NCBI GenBank assembly: GCA_019633425.1
Contig: WSUB01000146.1
Location: forward strand, 1 to 64,000
Reading direction: 5' to 3'
DNA from: Tulasnella sp. 424
Taxonomy: Eukaryota; Basidiomycota; Agaricomycetes; Cantharellales; Tulasnellaceae
Length of the DNA stretch: 64,000 nucleotides
Positions 10,481 through 22,849 of the stretch are shown one piece after another; the first letter of the stretch is position 1, and every line of letters starts with the position of its first letter. Below the pieces are notes generated by a model that did no database searches, was not told the DNA's origin, and worked only from the letters and a program-made list of their open reading frames with translations. The translations under genes and the position numbers were made by a program.

Positions 10481-10971
10481 CAGTCGAACCCCCAAAGATG
10501 AATAGAGTCCGTGGACGAATTTTTTATTCATATTTGGGGGTAATTCATACTGAGAGACTTGTACAAATAATACCAATTTTTAGAATTATTCAATGTCGTG
10601 AAAAAATCTGTCATATTTTTCTGCTCCTGAGCTCAATTTAATTAACTTTGGGACTAGTTTGGAATTTCCTGAGGCAAATTTGCCTTGGGGGGCATAATAG
10701 GGTTGATGGAGAGGGTCTTGGGTGGAAACGGTCCCTTTTATTCAGATTCTCAGCCCGGGACAATGACTCTTGGTCAATTTGTCTCCGACTTTTGTCCCCC
10801 TCAAGATGAATAACCCAGCGGATGTCTGGTGGGTGGGTTATTCATTATTCATACCTGCAGTTATTCATATTCATATATAAATTTTCTAACTACCAAGCCG
10901 GTGGACAGAATTTCTATGCATATTGGGGGGTTATTCATCTCTAGGTGTATTTATCATGGGGGGTCCGACCG
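10481..10971. mobile_element. MITE-like element, pogo/Tc1-type ends, TA target sites
   Basis: The left end CAGTCGAACCCCC (10481-10493) and the inverted right end CGGTCGGACCCCCC (10958-10971) match at 11 of the first 13 positions. A TA dinucleotide lies just outside each end (10479-10480 and 10972-10973), as for Tc1/mariner/pogo insertions. The 491-bp body is AT-rich, has no long ORF, and is full of ATGAATAA/TTATTCAT words. It also has a direct imperfect repeat of about 45 bp (CGTGGAC...ATTCATATTTGGGGG near 10512-10545 and GGTGGAC...TGCATATTGGGGGG near 10901-10930). It is too short to code for a transposase, hence non-autonomous. Confidence 0.65.
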
Positions 10972-11186
10972 TACTTCGGCGTGACACGATGGGGGACGTT
11001 AGACTATTTAGCAGGGAAGATGCATGGAAGATTACCAGAGAGGAAAGCCGGCAGCTGTTTCATTTCTCAACAGCGGGGACATGAGCTCACACTCGCACAC
11101 CACTTGCTGAGGACTTCTATCGAAACAAGAATATATAAATAGCCACAAGAGACATTCAAGACAGTAAGCACATGAGACCGACAATC

Positions 11187-13471
11187 TTAATAAAATGAAA
11201 ACGAAACAAAAAGACACCATCCGAGGAACATGTAGAATGGGAAAAACTTCCCGACATCTGTCCTCGATGAAAGGCTCTCCCTATTCTCCTTTAACCATTG
11301 TATTTGGTTGTCCTGAATAGTCTGCAAGTCTGCGGACAGTCGCTGGTCAGCTGCCACCGCTTCGAATTTCTCCTTTGTTAGGAGTTTTACCCTAGACTCG
11401 CTCGCAGCCAGTCGAGCTTTCAACATGTTGACCTCATCCGAGGCTGTAAAATATTTCAATGATTGAGCTGGAGAGAGGGGATGCGCGTAGGAGGAGCGGC
11501 GGGCGGATGGGGTTGTGGGGCTGCGAGTGGTTGGGGACGTTGAGAAGGATGAAGAAGGACGGGACTAAAAGTCAAGAAATATGCGAGAGATAGTTAATAC
11601 CATCTGATTGAGCAGGATGAGAGCGGGTGCTTACAGTGAAAGATTTAGCGGGGCTCTGGGTGGCAATCTTGACGGTGCCAAGCAAGAGTGGCCGAAGGCG
11701 CACCTAGAAACAAACCAAGTGAGCACCCAGCTAACACTCCTGATCGGAATTACTCACTTTGACTAGTCCAGTGTTATCACGTGGCTTCCTTGTCGTCGGT
11801 GCCTTCACTTCCCCATCCGTCGGAGCGCTTGAAGGAGCACGGCTAGATGGGATCACAGATCCCGGCGATGCTACGACTTCAGCATGAGTTTCGACGTGGA
11901 CCGACAGGGAGGAGGGAGGACCAGCTTGTCGACTTTGTTGATTGGGGGTGGCCGGTACCTTTGCTCCGCAATCCATTGGAGGACTTGAAGGAGCACGGCA
12001 AGACGGGATCACAAATCCCCGCCATGCTACGACTTCAGGACAGACTCCGATGTGATTCAGCGGGGTGCAGGGAGGGCCGGCTTGTCGACCTGCGACGCTA
12101 TGCGAGAGAGGTGGCTGGGTCCGGGCGAATGCGACTTTGGCGGACGGGACGTTGGGGGCGGCAGGGTGGGGGGGGAGCGGCAGCGACCGGCGCTTGCTCC
12201 CCAGAGGACTCGGGCTTTGACAAACTCGCAGGTCCTGCCATAGTATTATCCATAAGCGACCTAGATGTATCCCCTTTAGTCCTGGGCTTGGGTGCGGGAC
12301 CCGGGGACGGTTGGTTCGCCGGGGACTTGACGAGAGGATGGCGCCGACCCAGATTGTACTGTTTAATGATGGGAGCAATCGTCGATCTGCAACCGGATCA
12401 CGAGTTAGAGATTGCCTAGAGGCGATTAGATCGGGGCGAACGTACTGAGGGAGGCAACCCAGGGGACTGCGGCTCTGCAAGCCAGTCACATCTTTCAGGG
12501 TCACTTCCGAGTCAATTGCTTTTGGAAACACTGTAGATCCATCCAATTCAGAGGTATCACTAGTAGAAGCCCCAAAAGTCAGTTTCGGGTTCGTATTTGC
12601 TCTTAGACCCCAAGACGCGAGGCTACTTACCAGTCAACCTCCATGTTACTGCCTTCGGTTTGACCTTGCGACGCCAGACTGAGCGATTCACCGCCTTGGT
12701 CCATGAGCTCGGTGCTGGCGTCAGCTTCGGCTGCCGCCACCGCAAAGGAAGAGGAGGAAGAGGCCAAAGAGGCTCGAGAGAAGTTGGGGTCGGCCGCGGC
12801 GACAGATTTCCAAATCTCAATGTTGAACATAAGGGCTTGAATAATCGGATGAATGTCCGTGTCCTCATCTTCAGCGAGCGAATACTGGGGGTCTTGGGGA
12901 CTGCCAGCGGGTCTGGTTAATTCGAGTTCTCGGTCAGAACTGCGATCGACCACGTGTGACGTCACGTACGGTGCATCGCGACCCTTCTTCATAACCTTGT
13001 CGCCGTAATTGCGGAGGGCGGTCTTGAGACTACCTTTGACATGATTCGACTGACACTTCAGGAGGTGCTTGTGTCGGATCGAGTCCTTCACTGCGGTCCA
13101 ATCGGTGGTCTGGATGGACGTGGCGGGTTGGACCGACCCCACCGTTGTTGCGGTGCGTCCCTGAGGAGGAGAGAGTTCCTCCGAAACAGGCAGCTTCTGG
13201 AGGCCCAAGGCAATGCTATTAATGTTTGACAGGAGGGGGGTGGCCTCGTATAGGGACTTAGGAGCACTGCGGCTCAGGCCATGCATCCCTAGGGCGGAAG
13301 CGAAGCTGAGGTGACAATCAGTGAGACACACAAGAGCTACAGAAAGCGAAAAAGAGAGAATGAAAGCAGATAGGCTACCACTTACCGTTCACGAGAGAGG
13401 GGGAGAGAAGGAAGCTTAGAAGTCGAAACACCGACCGACTCGAGATTGAGCATCGAGGTTGTGAGTGCCAT
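11187..13471 (-). CDS. Unknown protein: Ser/Pro-rich with coiled coil and C-terminal membrane anchor
   Basis: ATG 13469-13471 opens MALTTSMLNLESVGVSTS and a GTAAGT donor follows. The long second exon (about 12627-13310) reads SNINSIALGLQKLPV, WTAVKDSIRHKHLL and a Ser/Ala-rich tail ending MEVDW before GTAAGT. A middle part (11765-12240) is the only frame open throughout and holds two copies of a roughly 50-residue unit (RQAGPP...EVVA..G.VIPS.RAPSS). After two more introns the C-terminus has SPTTRSPTTPSARR, a heptad-rich segment from SDEVNMLKARLAAS to NQIQWLKENRESL, and a terminal hydrophobic stretch KFFPFYMFLGWCLFVSFSFY, so it is probably tail-anchored. I do not recognise the family. Exon joins between 12420 and 12240 are uncertain because two frames compete there. 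Confidence 0.6.
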
Positions 13472-15225
13472 TGCAGTGAGGTAGATGCAAGTTTTGCAGG
13501 AGTGAGGGATGAGAGATCCACTTTGGAAGAGGCAAAGGAGCTCGGGAAAGGGGATCGAGAAGGTGAGAGGTGGTAGAATGGGAGGGTCTGTGGTTCGAAC
13601 GGAGTCAGCTATTTAAATGGCGTCGACAGTTTGCCCAAGTCAGGAACTATCGCTTACGCAAGGCAAGGCCAAGCAGCTAACCGTTCCCTCATGTCACTCC
13701 GAATCCAACCTGCCCTTGCCCGACGCTCTCCCTCACGGGCAACGCGCTCCAAGCTTCAGCCCAGTGGCCGACCCCGACACCCGCAATCTGGCACAAGTAG
13801 TACATGGCAGGCCAATTTCTTTCGGTTCCCACTCGTTTCCATCTAACTTGGGCATGTAAGATGAGAAACTGACATCAATGAATTCCGAGCAGGTATAACT
13901 AGCTTCGAACAAGTACGCATCCCACAAAGCTTCAACCTCGCATAAGTGGGTGTATCCCGACCACAAGTTGAGCTTATGAGTACGAATTTAGCGGAGATTG
14001 AATAGCCTATATTCTATTCTCCTCTCAAACACCTTGTTGTCCTTGCACAACGTTGAGAGAAATCTGCACCGTAACGACATCGCTTACGAGCGATGGTCCC
14101 GGAAAAACACCTAAAGCCCGGATGGTAACGGCCCAGACGGAAGCGTCGAGTCTCAAGATTTGAACGCCGAGAAGTGAAGCCCGTACTCTGTGGATAGAGT
14201 CAAGTCGAGGGAGTGACTTCCTTACACATGTCACCTCCGTGTCTTTTTTGCTGTCGCCAACATCTTCTTCTGCTTGTCCTTCTAATTACGCAGCTGAGGA
14301 TGAGTAGAGCGCTTTGAAAAGGTTCCGCGTGAAGATCACGGATCAGGGCCATAAAGCCGCATGAGGCCTCACTTCAAGTCAACAGTCGATAATAACTTGA
14401 CAGGCCCTGTCCGACGATATTCTTTAAGACCAAATGGAAGGCGCCAGAAATCTCTATGGGTCGAAGCCTGACCGAAGCTCATACATCCCAAAAAGAGGGC
14501 AGGGGCTAGCGACCACTGGCACCCGTCCGGACAGTCAACGTTCCGCCGACGCGTGAAAAGGGAGCTAGTCGTGGTGATGTACGCTGAGGTGAGGTGAATC
14601 CCAGAGAAAAAGCTGTGGACTACGCGCGCGCTGGCGTCCGAGGTATCTAGGAAGGGGTTAACTGTGAGTGAGTCGGTCATAACCGACGTTGGCAAGCAGC
14701 CTGATCATCCAGCCTGTGCCCGGATGCCTTCTAAACAAGCCCTCCATTCATATTCTGTGGAACATTTCATTGAATTGGATTCTGCTTTGTATTCCATGCC
14801 CAAGAATATTCGTCCGTGGCTTCTCGCCCCTCTTTTCTTCCATTGCCGACATGCTTCTGAATTCTCAAATCAATCCCTCTCAGAGTCAACCCTCTTTTAC
14901 TCGTTTAACCAAAATCTTCATCATTAGTAGTAAACCCGTTGCTAACAGCACGACTCAGAGCATATAGTACATCGACAGCTAGTTTCAGGCTATCCACTTT
15001 CGGGTGGGAACCGTAAGGTTTCTCGCGCGTTGGTTTCCGCTTCCTGTGCAGGAGTCAGGCCAAGCACTCCAATATCGGCATGCGGAACGAAGCATCAGCT
15101 TCAAAATAGTCACGCCAATTATCTAAGGATAAGGGATACGGTAGAAATGTAGGCCGGCTTAAGAGAAATGGCGGTAAAGGACGTCAAGATGCATCGGCAT
15201 TTGGAGATGATATGAAAGGATATAT
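13472..15225. other. Intergenic region without a supported gene
   Basis: The first 150 bases are probably the promoter and leader of the gene to the left. The rest holds only short ORFs (for example 13733-13966 and 14369-14695 on the minus strand) with no recognised motif, flanking splice sites or paralogue in the window. Confidence 0.45.
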
Positions 15226-17146
15226 CTACGAATGGTACCTGTACCCAACAAGTTGCATCTGTTTCTTCGCGACGGGCCGCCAATCCGTTTCTAGTAACGT
15301 TTCCATCCGACTAAGGAAAGCAGATGACTTCATACGGGGTGGTATGTACCTACTCATAAGACAGCAATAGAATGTAAGCAACTTGGCAGTGACAGCATAT
15401 TATCCAGCCGTTCAGACTCTTACCTTTCAATTGGCGTACTCATCGCCTTTCGTAAAGCAGCTTTAAACCCTTCTCGATCCCCGACCTTGACATGATAAAC
15501 GTACGGTTCATCCAAACCTTCGTAGACAAACGCATCGTGCTGCGCTTCCCATTTCATCTTGTTTTTTGGATCGTTCTTGTCCGCAGGTCGAAAGGGGTTA
15601 ATGAAAGGGATACCAAGGCAGAGGGCCTCATATGGCGTCGGACTTAAGAGTGGGTTGCCCAATCCAATCATTACGCGACTATTGGAAACCACTTTCTGGA
15701 ATTCCGGACGCGGCAGCCGCTCGTGTTGGATGATTCCACGGGGAGGACTTGTATAGCCCTCCGGAGCATCGGAAAGGCTAAAAGGTCCTGCGAGGAACGT
15801 GACGTTTTCCTTTTGCGAAAATTCAACGTAGAAATCATCGTTGATTGAAGCTTCGATGCCACCGATTTCGTCAAATAGGATATAAGCCGGAGACCCGAAG
15901 TAGTGCAAAGATTTGCCAAAGACGTAGGCTTGTCGTGGCCGTTGTGCCGGGGGTATATAAGGTGTGTTCATACAGCTTGGTTCGACAGTGTAGCCGAGGT
16001 AGAAGTTGTCTCTGCCGCCGTTCCATGGAGGGGGCCAGATCCCATAGGGTTCTGGAGAGAGGGTGAAAGGACCTCCGAGTGGTTCGGCAGGTTGGTTCCA
16101 CCAATTTGGGTAGAAAACTTTCCTAAAAATGATGAACGCCATTCAGTGACTCTTGACAGCGGAGAGAGGATAAGGGGAAGGGAGATACCAACCATATCGG
16201 CATATTAAGATGCGTAGCATTTGGCGGAGGGACAGGCATTGAGTTCATCGAATCATCGCCAAAGTCAGCGTAGACGCATGCCGAGTTGTATATGCAGTCC
16301 CTGCCTGCTTCCCCGACGACTAAGTGAACGTTCTTGTGGTGGCGCCGATAGAAATCGTGGAGTTCTTCAGGTCTAGCAATGAGCATTGAGTAGCCGAGTT
16401 CGTAGATAGCGTCCATCTGACGTTTGTTTCCCAAGAAGACAAGTTGGGTGGGCGAGGACCAAGCCAAATGTCAGCCAGCTTGACCAAGCTTGCGGGATCG
16501 AAGTACAGCACACACCATAGCGCCACACCAGATATCCTCGCCTTGAATCCATCCTTCAAGTGTCCACGTAAAGTGCTGCCACCCAAGCAAAACCTTTTCA
16601 AAACGCAGAGAGCACGCCTCCAATATCAATCCGTGTCGCCAAAGCGGGGCCGTCGGGAGACTCACCAGTTTATCCCCGTTCTGAGGGCACGATATGGTTT
16701 CATTTCCAGAGTTACAGTCGTTCAAAATCTTCTCAAACTTGGCGTTGAACTGATGGACGGTCAATCCTTTCCTCCATGAATCCGAAAGAAGGATTTTCGG
16801 TTCTACTGGGGTATGTTGGGTGTGTTCGGACTAAGGTGAAGAAAAAAAAGCAGAAGTTTAGTCAGCTCTTATCGCAGAAGTTATTTAAAATTGAAAGGAA
16901 GGAGAAAGTGAATTATATTTGCCGCTCACCTGTCCGTCGCTGAAACTGTACACTAATCATTTCCATCGTCGTCATGAGAGAGTTCAGTTATGAGAGAACG
17001 GTATCCTTAGAAGTGGAAAGGACGGAGAACATACAATGACGATACGCCTGACCACCGTAGCTCAGATGTAAGAGGAGAGACATCAGCCCAGCGAAAACGG
17101 TGAATCCCACGAGACGTGGCCATCGGCGACAAGTTGTGATAAGCAT
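15226..17146 (-). CDS. GT18 (MGAT5-like) glycosyltransferase, copy 2
   Basis: ATG 17144-17146 gives MLITTCRRWPRLVGF followed by one hydrophobic helix, i.e. a type II Golgi-type anchor. Later exons read DSWRKGLTVHQFNAKFEKIL...CPQNGDKL (GTGAGT donor), GWQHFTWTLEGWIQGEDIWC, MDAIYELGYSML...DFYRRHHKNVHLV, and the main catalytic exon 16120-15420 with DNFYLGYTVEPSCMNTPY, SRVMIGLGNPLLSPTPYEAL, GIPFINP and GLDEPYVYHVKVGDREGF. The last exon ends ETDWRPVAKKQMQLVGYRYHS, stop 15226-15228. Total is about 470 residues, in the range of an MGAT5 catalytic domain plus short stem. No inactivating lesion seen. Upstream 17150-17340 is similar to the region upstream of copy 5, so promoter and gene were copied together. 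Confidence 0.8.
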
Positions 17147-17902
17147 CCTTCAGCGTGACCAGTGGTCTCAGTACTTGAGCGAGGTGGTTAGAGTAAGGTG
17201 GACGTCGTACAGGGGGGAAAGCGACCTCCCAGATGATGCTTCGAAATTCTTTCCGCGCTGGCCAGGAACCGGTAGCTGCCGGAACCGAATTGCCCAAGCC
17301 ACTTTTTTTTACCTTGTTTACCGCAATAGAGTCCAGCCCTGCCCGAGATTTTGTGTCATGCTAGTTCGACTTGAGCTATCTAACTTGGTGGGACCGGGTG
17401 AATCGAGTGAGGGAGAGACGTGGGGGTTGAGGTGCATCGCGCGTTTTTGCAACGTGACAAACAGTCACAAGGAGGTGCCCATGGCGCGCGGTATTCCAGT
17501 TTGATCTGAAACAGGATGTATCGGCCCCAAATATTCACTCCCCAACATTCAACTGGTTCTCCTCCACCCTGACCGCCTTCTGAAAGCGGAGTCCCAATGT
17601 TATGGTTCTGCGCGAAAACCGAATTACCATTTCGACGCTTTCCGCGCACGGTACCGGTGGAACGTACACCTACTACAGTCGACGGATGTGTAGGTGGATT
17701 GTTTTAAGGGAGGAGCAGCGGTAAAACGGTTTAGCTTGTGCAGTTAGGGTGAATCGAAGACCAAGCGTTGGGAACTTCTAAATATCGATTACATCTATGC
17801 TTCCGAATGGCTACAGGATGAGGAGTATGGTTCGAATGTGGATTGGCTTAAGGGGAATGGCTTAAAGGTGCATGGGCATTTGGTGATGAGATGAAAGACT
17901 AT
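17147..17902. other. Spacer between GT18 copies 2 and 3
   Basis: Part of it (about 17230-17350: TTCCGCGCTGGCCAGG, then GAGTCCAGCCCTGCCC) is clearly similar to 24875-24970 upstream of copy 5, consistent with a shared copy-2/copy-5 promoter. The remainder is the 3' flank of copy 3. No extra gene. Confidence 0.6.
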
Positions 17903-19861
17903 CTATGAGTGGTACGTGTATCCGAGAAGTTGCATTTGCTTCTTCGCGACAGGTCGCCAATCCGTTTCTAGAAGCGTTTGCATCCGACCTAGGAAAGCCG
18001 ATGATCTCATACGAGGAGGTATGTATCTGCACATAGGGCGGAGATAGAGCGTAAATAACCGGCGGAAATTTCATTTTCTGAGACCATTCAGACTCTCACC
18101 TGTCAATCGGCGTGCTCATGGCCTTCCTCAGCGCGGCTTTATACTCTTCCCGATCTCCAAGCTGCACATGATAGACGTACGGTTCGTCCAGACCTCCATA
18201 AATCAGCGCGGGGTGTTGTCCTTCCCACATCATTTTGTTATTGGGGTCGTGACGGCGAACAGGGTTGATGAAAGGGATGCCGAGGCAGAGAGCCTCGTAC
18301 GGCGTCGGACTCAGCAGCGGGTTGCCCAACCCAATCATCACGCGACTGTTTGACACCGTCTTCTGGAATTCCGGGCGGGGCAGTCTCTCATGCTGAACGA
18401 TTCCACGAGGAGGATCTTTATAACCGTCTGGAACCTGGAAAAGGCTGAAATGTCCCGCCAGGAACGTGATGTTCTCCTTTTGCGCAAAGTCGACGTAAAA
18501 ATCGTCGTTGATGGACGCTTCGAGACCACCTTTCTCGTCATACAGAGTGTAATCCTTGAGCCCGAAGTATCCCAAGTACTTGCCAAAGATGTAGGCTTGC
18601 CGTGGTCGCTGTGCGTGCGGTATGTAAGGTGTGTTCATGCAGCTTGGTTCGACGGTGTAGCCGAGGTAGAAGTTGTCTTTACCGCCGTTCCACCCAGAGG
18701 GCCAGATTTCGTAGGGTTCTGGAGAGAGTGTGAAGGGGCCTCCTAGTGGTCCAAAAGGTTGGTTCCACCACATTGGGTGGAATACTTTCCTAGGAACAAG
18801 GAGGGAATAACTTTTAGCAACAGAGAGGCGATGAAGAGGAAGATACTAACCATATCGGAAGATTAAGATTTGTAGCATTTGGCGGAGGGACAGGAATAGA
18901 GTTAATCGAATTTTCGCCAATGTCAGCGTAGACGTATGTCGTGTTGTAAAGGTCGTCATAGGGTACTTCCGAATCTCTGATGACCAAATGAACATTCCTG
19001 TGGTGGCGCCGGTAGAAATCGTACAGTTCCTCAGGTGTAGCAATGAGCATCGAGTACCCGAGCTTGTAGATAGCGTCAATCTGACGTTTGTTTTCCGAGA
19101 ACACAAAGTGGGTGGGCGAGGACCATGCGAAATGTCAGCCACCTTTGGCCAAACGTGCGGGGACAGACATTCGACGAGGAAGCCAGTATAACACGCACCA
19201 TAGCGCCACACCATATATTCTCGCCTTGAACCCCTCCTTTAATTGTCCACCAAAAATGCCCCCACCCGAGCAAGACCTGTTCCGAAGGCGCAGAGGAGTG
19301 CGCGTCCAAATCAATCCGTGTCATCAAAGCGAAGCCGTCAGGGAACTCACCAGTTTATCCCCATTCTGCGGGCACGACTTCGGTCCACTCCCAGAGTTAC
19401 AATCATTCAAGATCTTCTCGAACTTGGCGTTGAACTGATCGACGTTCAATCCTTGCCTCCATGAATCCGAAAGAAGATTTTCGTCTTGGGCAGCGGATGG
19501 TTGGATCTACAGACGTGTAAAAACAGCATCAGTTATCAGTAGTAAAAAAAGGCAGGAGCTTCGAGGGAAGGAGATGAAAGCGCCTGAAGAAAAATTTCCC
19601 TACTACTCACCTGCTCATTGCCAAGACCGGAGGCTTTTTGGTTTCAATTAATTTCATTGTTCCCGGGCACACGACGGAATATGAAAGAGAGTCTTCGTGA
19701 GTGAGAGTTGCTAGTCAGAGGAGGGAGTTTGACAGCGTACAGAGATGGTACGTTTGATGGCCATAGTTCCGAGTCGCGCGTAGGATGAGCATCATCAGTC
19801 CAGCGAACACTAGAAATCCGACGAGACGAGGCCATCCACGATTGAAGGTTGTTATGAGCAT
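17903..19861 (-). CDS. GT18 (MGAT5-like) glycosyltransferase, copy 3
   Basis: ATG 19859-19861 opens MLITTFNRGWPRLVGF, then one membrane helix (LVFAGLMMLIL). The conserved exon order follows: LLSDSWRQGLNVDQFNAKFE...CPQNGDKL; GWGHFWWTIKGGVQGENIWC; IDAIYKLGYSMLIATPEELY...VPPPNATNLNLPIW with donor GTTAGT; main exon from KVFHPMWWNQP through DNFYLGYTVEPSCMNTPY, SRVMIGLGNPLLSPTPYEAL, GIPFINP and GLDEPYVYHVQLGDREEY; last exon ending at stop 17903-17905. All family blocks are intact. N-terminal exons pair best with copy 4, whereas the 3' part of the main exon is almost identical to copy 5 (one difference in about 77 bases, 18102-18178). Confidence 0.8.
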
Positions 19862-20084
19862 CCGACCGCGTGATCAACGGGCTCAGTATTTGAGAGGGTG
19901 GGCGGGAGATTACGAGTTGACGTCCGGCCGGCGGCTCGGGAAGATATTTTATTTTGATGGTTGGCTGCCAGCGCGGCAGGCCGCCCGTGCCTGGACGATG
20001 CAGAGCGGATGGGGAGGGACGCATCGCCCCTGAAAATCCGAACATGTTTGACGTCATGATTGTCTACCAATGCACTTATCAAAC

Positions 20085-20195
20085 AGCAAGATCGTATCTC
20101 GCAAGCAAATTTGCTCCAACGTTAGCATTGCATTCCATCACCCAAGGTGCCGACCGTTCACTTCACCCAGGCAGGCAATTCCGGCTGTCCCTCTA
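20085..20195 (+). repeat. Dispersed repeat copy (partners near 22664 and 31805)
   Basis: Contains CTCGCAAGCAAATTTGCTCC followed by GGTGCCGACCGTTCAC and CCGGCTGTCCC, matching in the same order the sequence at 31910-31985 just upstream of TIM54. The first half also matches 22764-22800. No coding potential. It is the most partial of the three copies. Confidence 0.45.
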
Positions 20196-20348
20196 AAAGA
20201 GTTAGTAGACGCATTTGGGTGAAATGCAGACGAAACTATGGAAACTTCGAAAAAATATATTATAACTTATGCTTGAAAACGACCTGAGGACGAGGAATAA
20301 GATAGGAGCGTAGACTACTTTAAGGTTGGTGACGAGATGAAAGGGTAT

Positions 20349-22295
20349 CTATGAATGGTATCGGTATCCGACAATTTGCATCTGCTTCTTCGCGACAGGT
20401 CGCCAATCCGTTTCCAGTAATGTTTTCATCCGACCAAGGAAAGCGGAGGATCTCATGTGAGGAGGTATATATCTGAGCCCAAACCCCGGAATAAGCAACC
20501 GGTGGGGAATTCCACACTCTTCGGACCCTTACCTTTCAATCGGCGTGCTTATAGCCTTCACCAGCGCAGCCTTGTACCCTTCACGATCTCCATGGTCCAC
20601 ATGATAGACATACGGTTCGTCCAGACCTCCATAAATTAACGCAGGGTGTTGTCCCTCCCAGGTCATTTTGTTATTGGGGTCGTGGCGGCGAACAGGGTTG
20701 ATGAAAGGAATGCCAAGGCAGAGAGCCTCGTACGGCGTCGGGCTTAGTAGCGGGTTGCCCAACCCAATCATCACACGACTGTTTGACACCATCTTCTGGA
20801 ATTCCGGGCGGGACAGCCTCTCGTGTTGAACAATTCCGCGAGGAGGATCTTTATAACCCTCCGGAACTTTGAAAAGGCTGAAATGTCCCGCCAGGAACGT
20901 GACGTTTTCCTTTTGCGCAAAGTCGACGTAAAAATCGTCGTTGATCGACGCGTCGATGCCACCTTTCTCGTCGAAGAGAGTGTATTCCGGGAGCATGAAG
21001 TACCCCAAATACTTGCCAAAGATGTAGGCTTGTCGTGGTCGCTCTGCGTGTGGTACGTAAGGTGTTTTCATGCAGCTCGGTTCGACGGTGTAGCCGAGGT
21101 AGAAGTTATCTTTACCGCCGTTCCATCCAGGGGGCCAAATTTCGTAAGGTTCTGGAGAGAGGGTGAACGGACCTCCGAGTGGTTTGGTCGGGTTGTTCCA
21201 CCATTCGGGGTTGAAAAATTTCCTAGAAATGATAAACGCCATTCAGGGACACTTGATAGCGGGGAGAGAATGTAGGACAAAGATAGTACCAACCATATCG
21301 GCACATTAAGATGCGTAGCATTTGGCGGTGGGACAGGTACCGAGCTCATGGAATCCTGGCCAAGGTCAGCGTAGACGCATGCCGAGTTGTACATGCAGTC
21401 CTTGGATGCTTCCCCGATAATTAAATGAACGTTCTTGTAGTGGCGCCGGTAGAAATCGTGGAGTTCTTCAGGTCTGACAACGAGCATTGAGTAGCCGAGC
21501 TTGTAGATAGCGTCCATCTGACGGTTTGTTTTCCGAGAAGACAAGATCGGTAGGCGAGGACCAAGCAAAATGTCAGCCAGTTTGGCCAAGCCCGCGGGAG
21601 CGACACCGGGAGAAGGGTAGGGTACAGCACGCACCATAGCGCCACACCATATATCCTCGCCTTGAATCCACCCTTCAAGTGTCCACGTAAAGTGCTGCCA
21701 CCCGAGCAAAACCTTTTCAGAGGACGCAGAGTGCGCGCGCGCCCAGATCAATCCGTGTCACAAAAGCGAGGCCTGCCGTGCAACTCACCAGTTTATCCGC
21801 ATTCTGGGGGCACGACGTCGGTCCAGTCCCAGAGTTACAGTAGTTCAAAATCTTCTCAAACTTGGAGTTGAACTGCTGGACGCTCAATCCTTGCCTCCAT
21901 GAATCCGAAAGAAGATTTTCTTCGGCCGAGGATGGTTGGACCTACGCGGAAAACAAGCAAAGTTAGCCGTTACAGTACAAAGACTATGAAAGTGAAAAGA
22001 AGGGAGATGGAGGGTTATTAAGCCCCTTTCTTTTATGTAATCGCGCACCTGCTCGTTTCTAAAACCTGACACTTTTTTTCCCGTTTTATTTCATCGTTCC
22101 AGCGGACCGGATAAGAAAAGAGAAAGTTCGTGGATGAGACCTGTATGCTGATAAGGGGAGAAACTTGGACAACCTACAGAGGGGATACGTCTGGCTACCA
22201 TAATTCAATTTCCGGTGGAGGACGAGCACCATGAGTCCAGTGAACGCGGCGAATCCGACGAGACGAGGCCATTGACGAAAGGGTGTTATAAGCAT
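20349..22295 (-). CDS. GT18 (MGAT5-like) glycosyltransferase, copy 4
   Basis: ATG 22293-22295 opens MLITPFRQWPRLVGF with the membrane helix AAFTGLMVLVL. Conserved exons follow: LLSDSWRQGLSVQQFNSKFE...CPQNADKL; WQHFTWTLEGWIQGEDIWC; MDAIYKLGYSMLVVRPEELH...PPPNATHLNVPIW; main exon 21215-20529 starting KFFNPEWWNNPTKPLGG and carrying DNFYLGYTVEPSCMKTPY, SRVMIGLGNPLLSPTPYEAL, GIPFINP and GLDEPYVYHVDHGDREGY; final exon ending YRYHS, stop 20349-20351. No lesion seen. The N-terminal half is closest to copy 3. The intron downstream of PIW starts GTTGGT, as in copies 2 and 5. Confidence 0.8.
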
Positions 22296-22663
22296 CCCCA
22301 GTCCCGGACGCGATCAGTGGGCTCAGTGCTTGAGGGCGTGAGCGAGTGCAAAAGTTGATCCGGTGGATGGTGGAGGATTTTGTGACGTGACAGCACTAAA
22401 TTCGTGACCGCCCTTTTGTTTCGAACCGTGCCTGGATGTCACTATAATTACGTTTGCCAGACGCCCATGATCATGGAAACACTTTAGAATTCTCAATCGT
22501 CGGATTATGACTTGAATAGCTTTCGTGGGATCTGGTACTTGCCTTGATACGCGGGATGGGGCTATGTGACAACAGCCATAGAGTCCGCGTGTACCGACAG
22601 CCCTCTGGAGTAGACCCCCACTGCTGAAGGAGAAGAAGTGGTCGATCATATCTAGAGCACTAG

Positions 22664-22803
22664 TCAAGAGCAATATTGCAGAGCTTTAGGTGCGGGGAGT
22701 ACAGTAGTGCATCTCGCAAACGAAAGGAACGGTGGCGGTGCAAGGGATCCGGTTTAGCTGCCGCAACTCGCGAGCAATCACGAACAAAATTTGCTCCCAG
22801 AGC
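22664..22803 (+). repeat. Dispersed repeat copy (partner 31805-31943)
   Basis: Shares with 31805-31943 an ordered set of words: CAAGAGCAATATTGCA, TTTAGGTGCGG, GGAACGGTGGCGGTGCAAGG and CGCGAGCAATCACGAACAAA(A)TTTGCTCCC. Overall similarity by eye is around 70%. No ORF is conserved. It lies in the spacer between copies 4 and 5. Confidence 0.55.
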
Positions 22804-22849
22804 TAGCTTAAAGTCGCATGGGCATTTTTGTAATGAGATGAAAGGATAT

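Noticed and set aside
13560..13620. GGTTCGAACGG resembling a tRNA B box
   Set aside because: No A box at the right distance and no cloverleaf could be folded around it. No tRNA was found elsewhere in the window.
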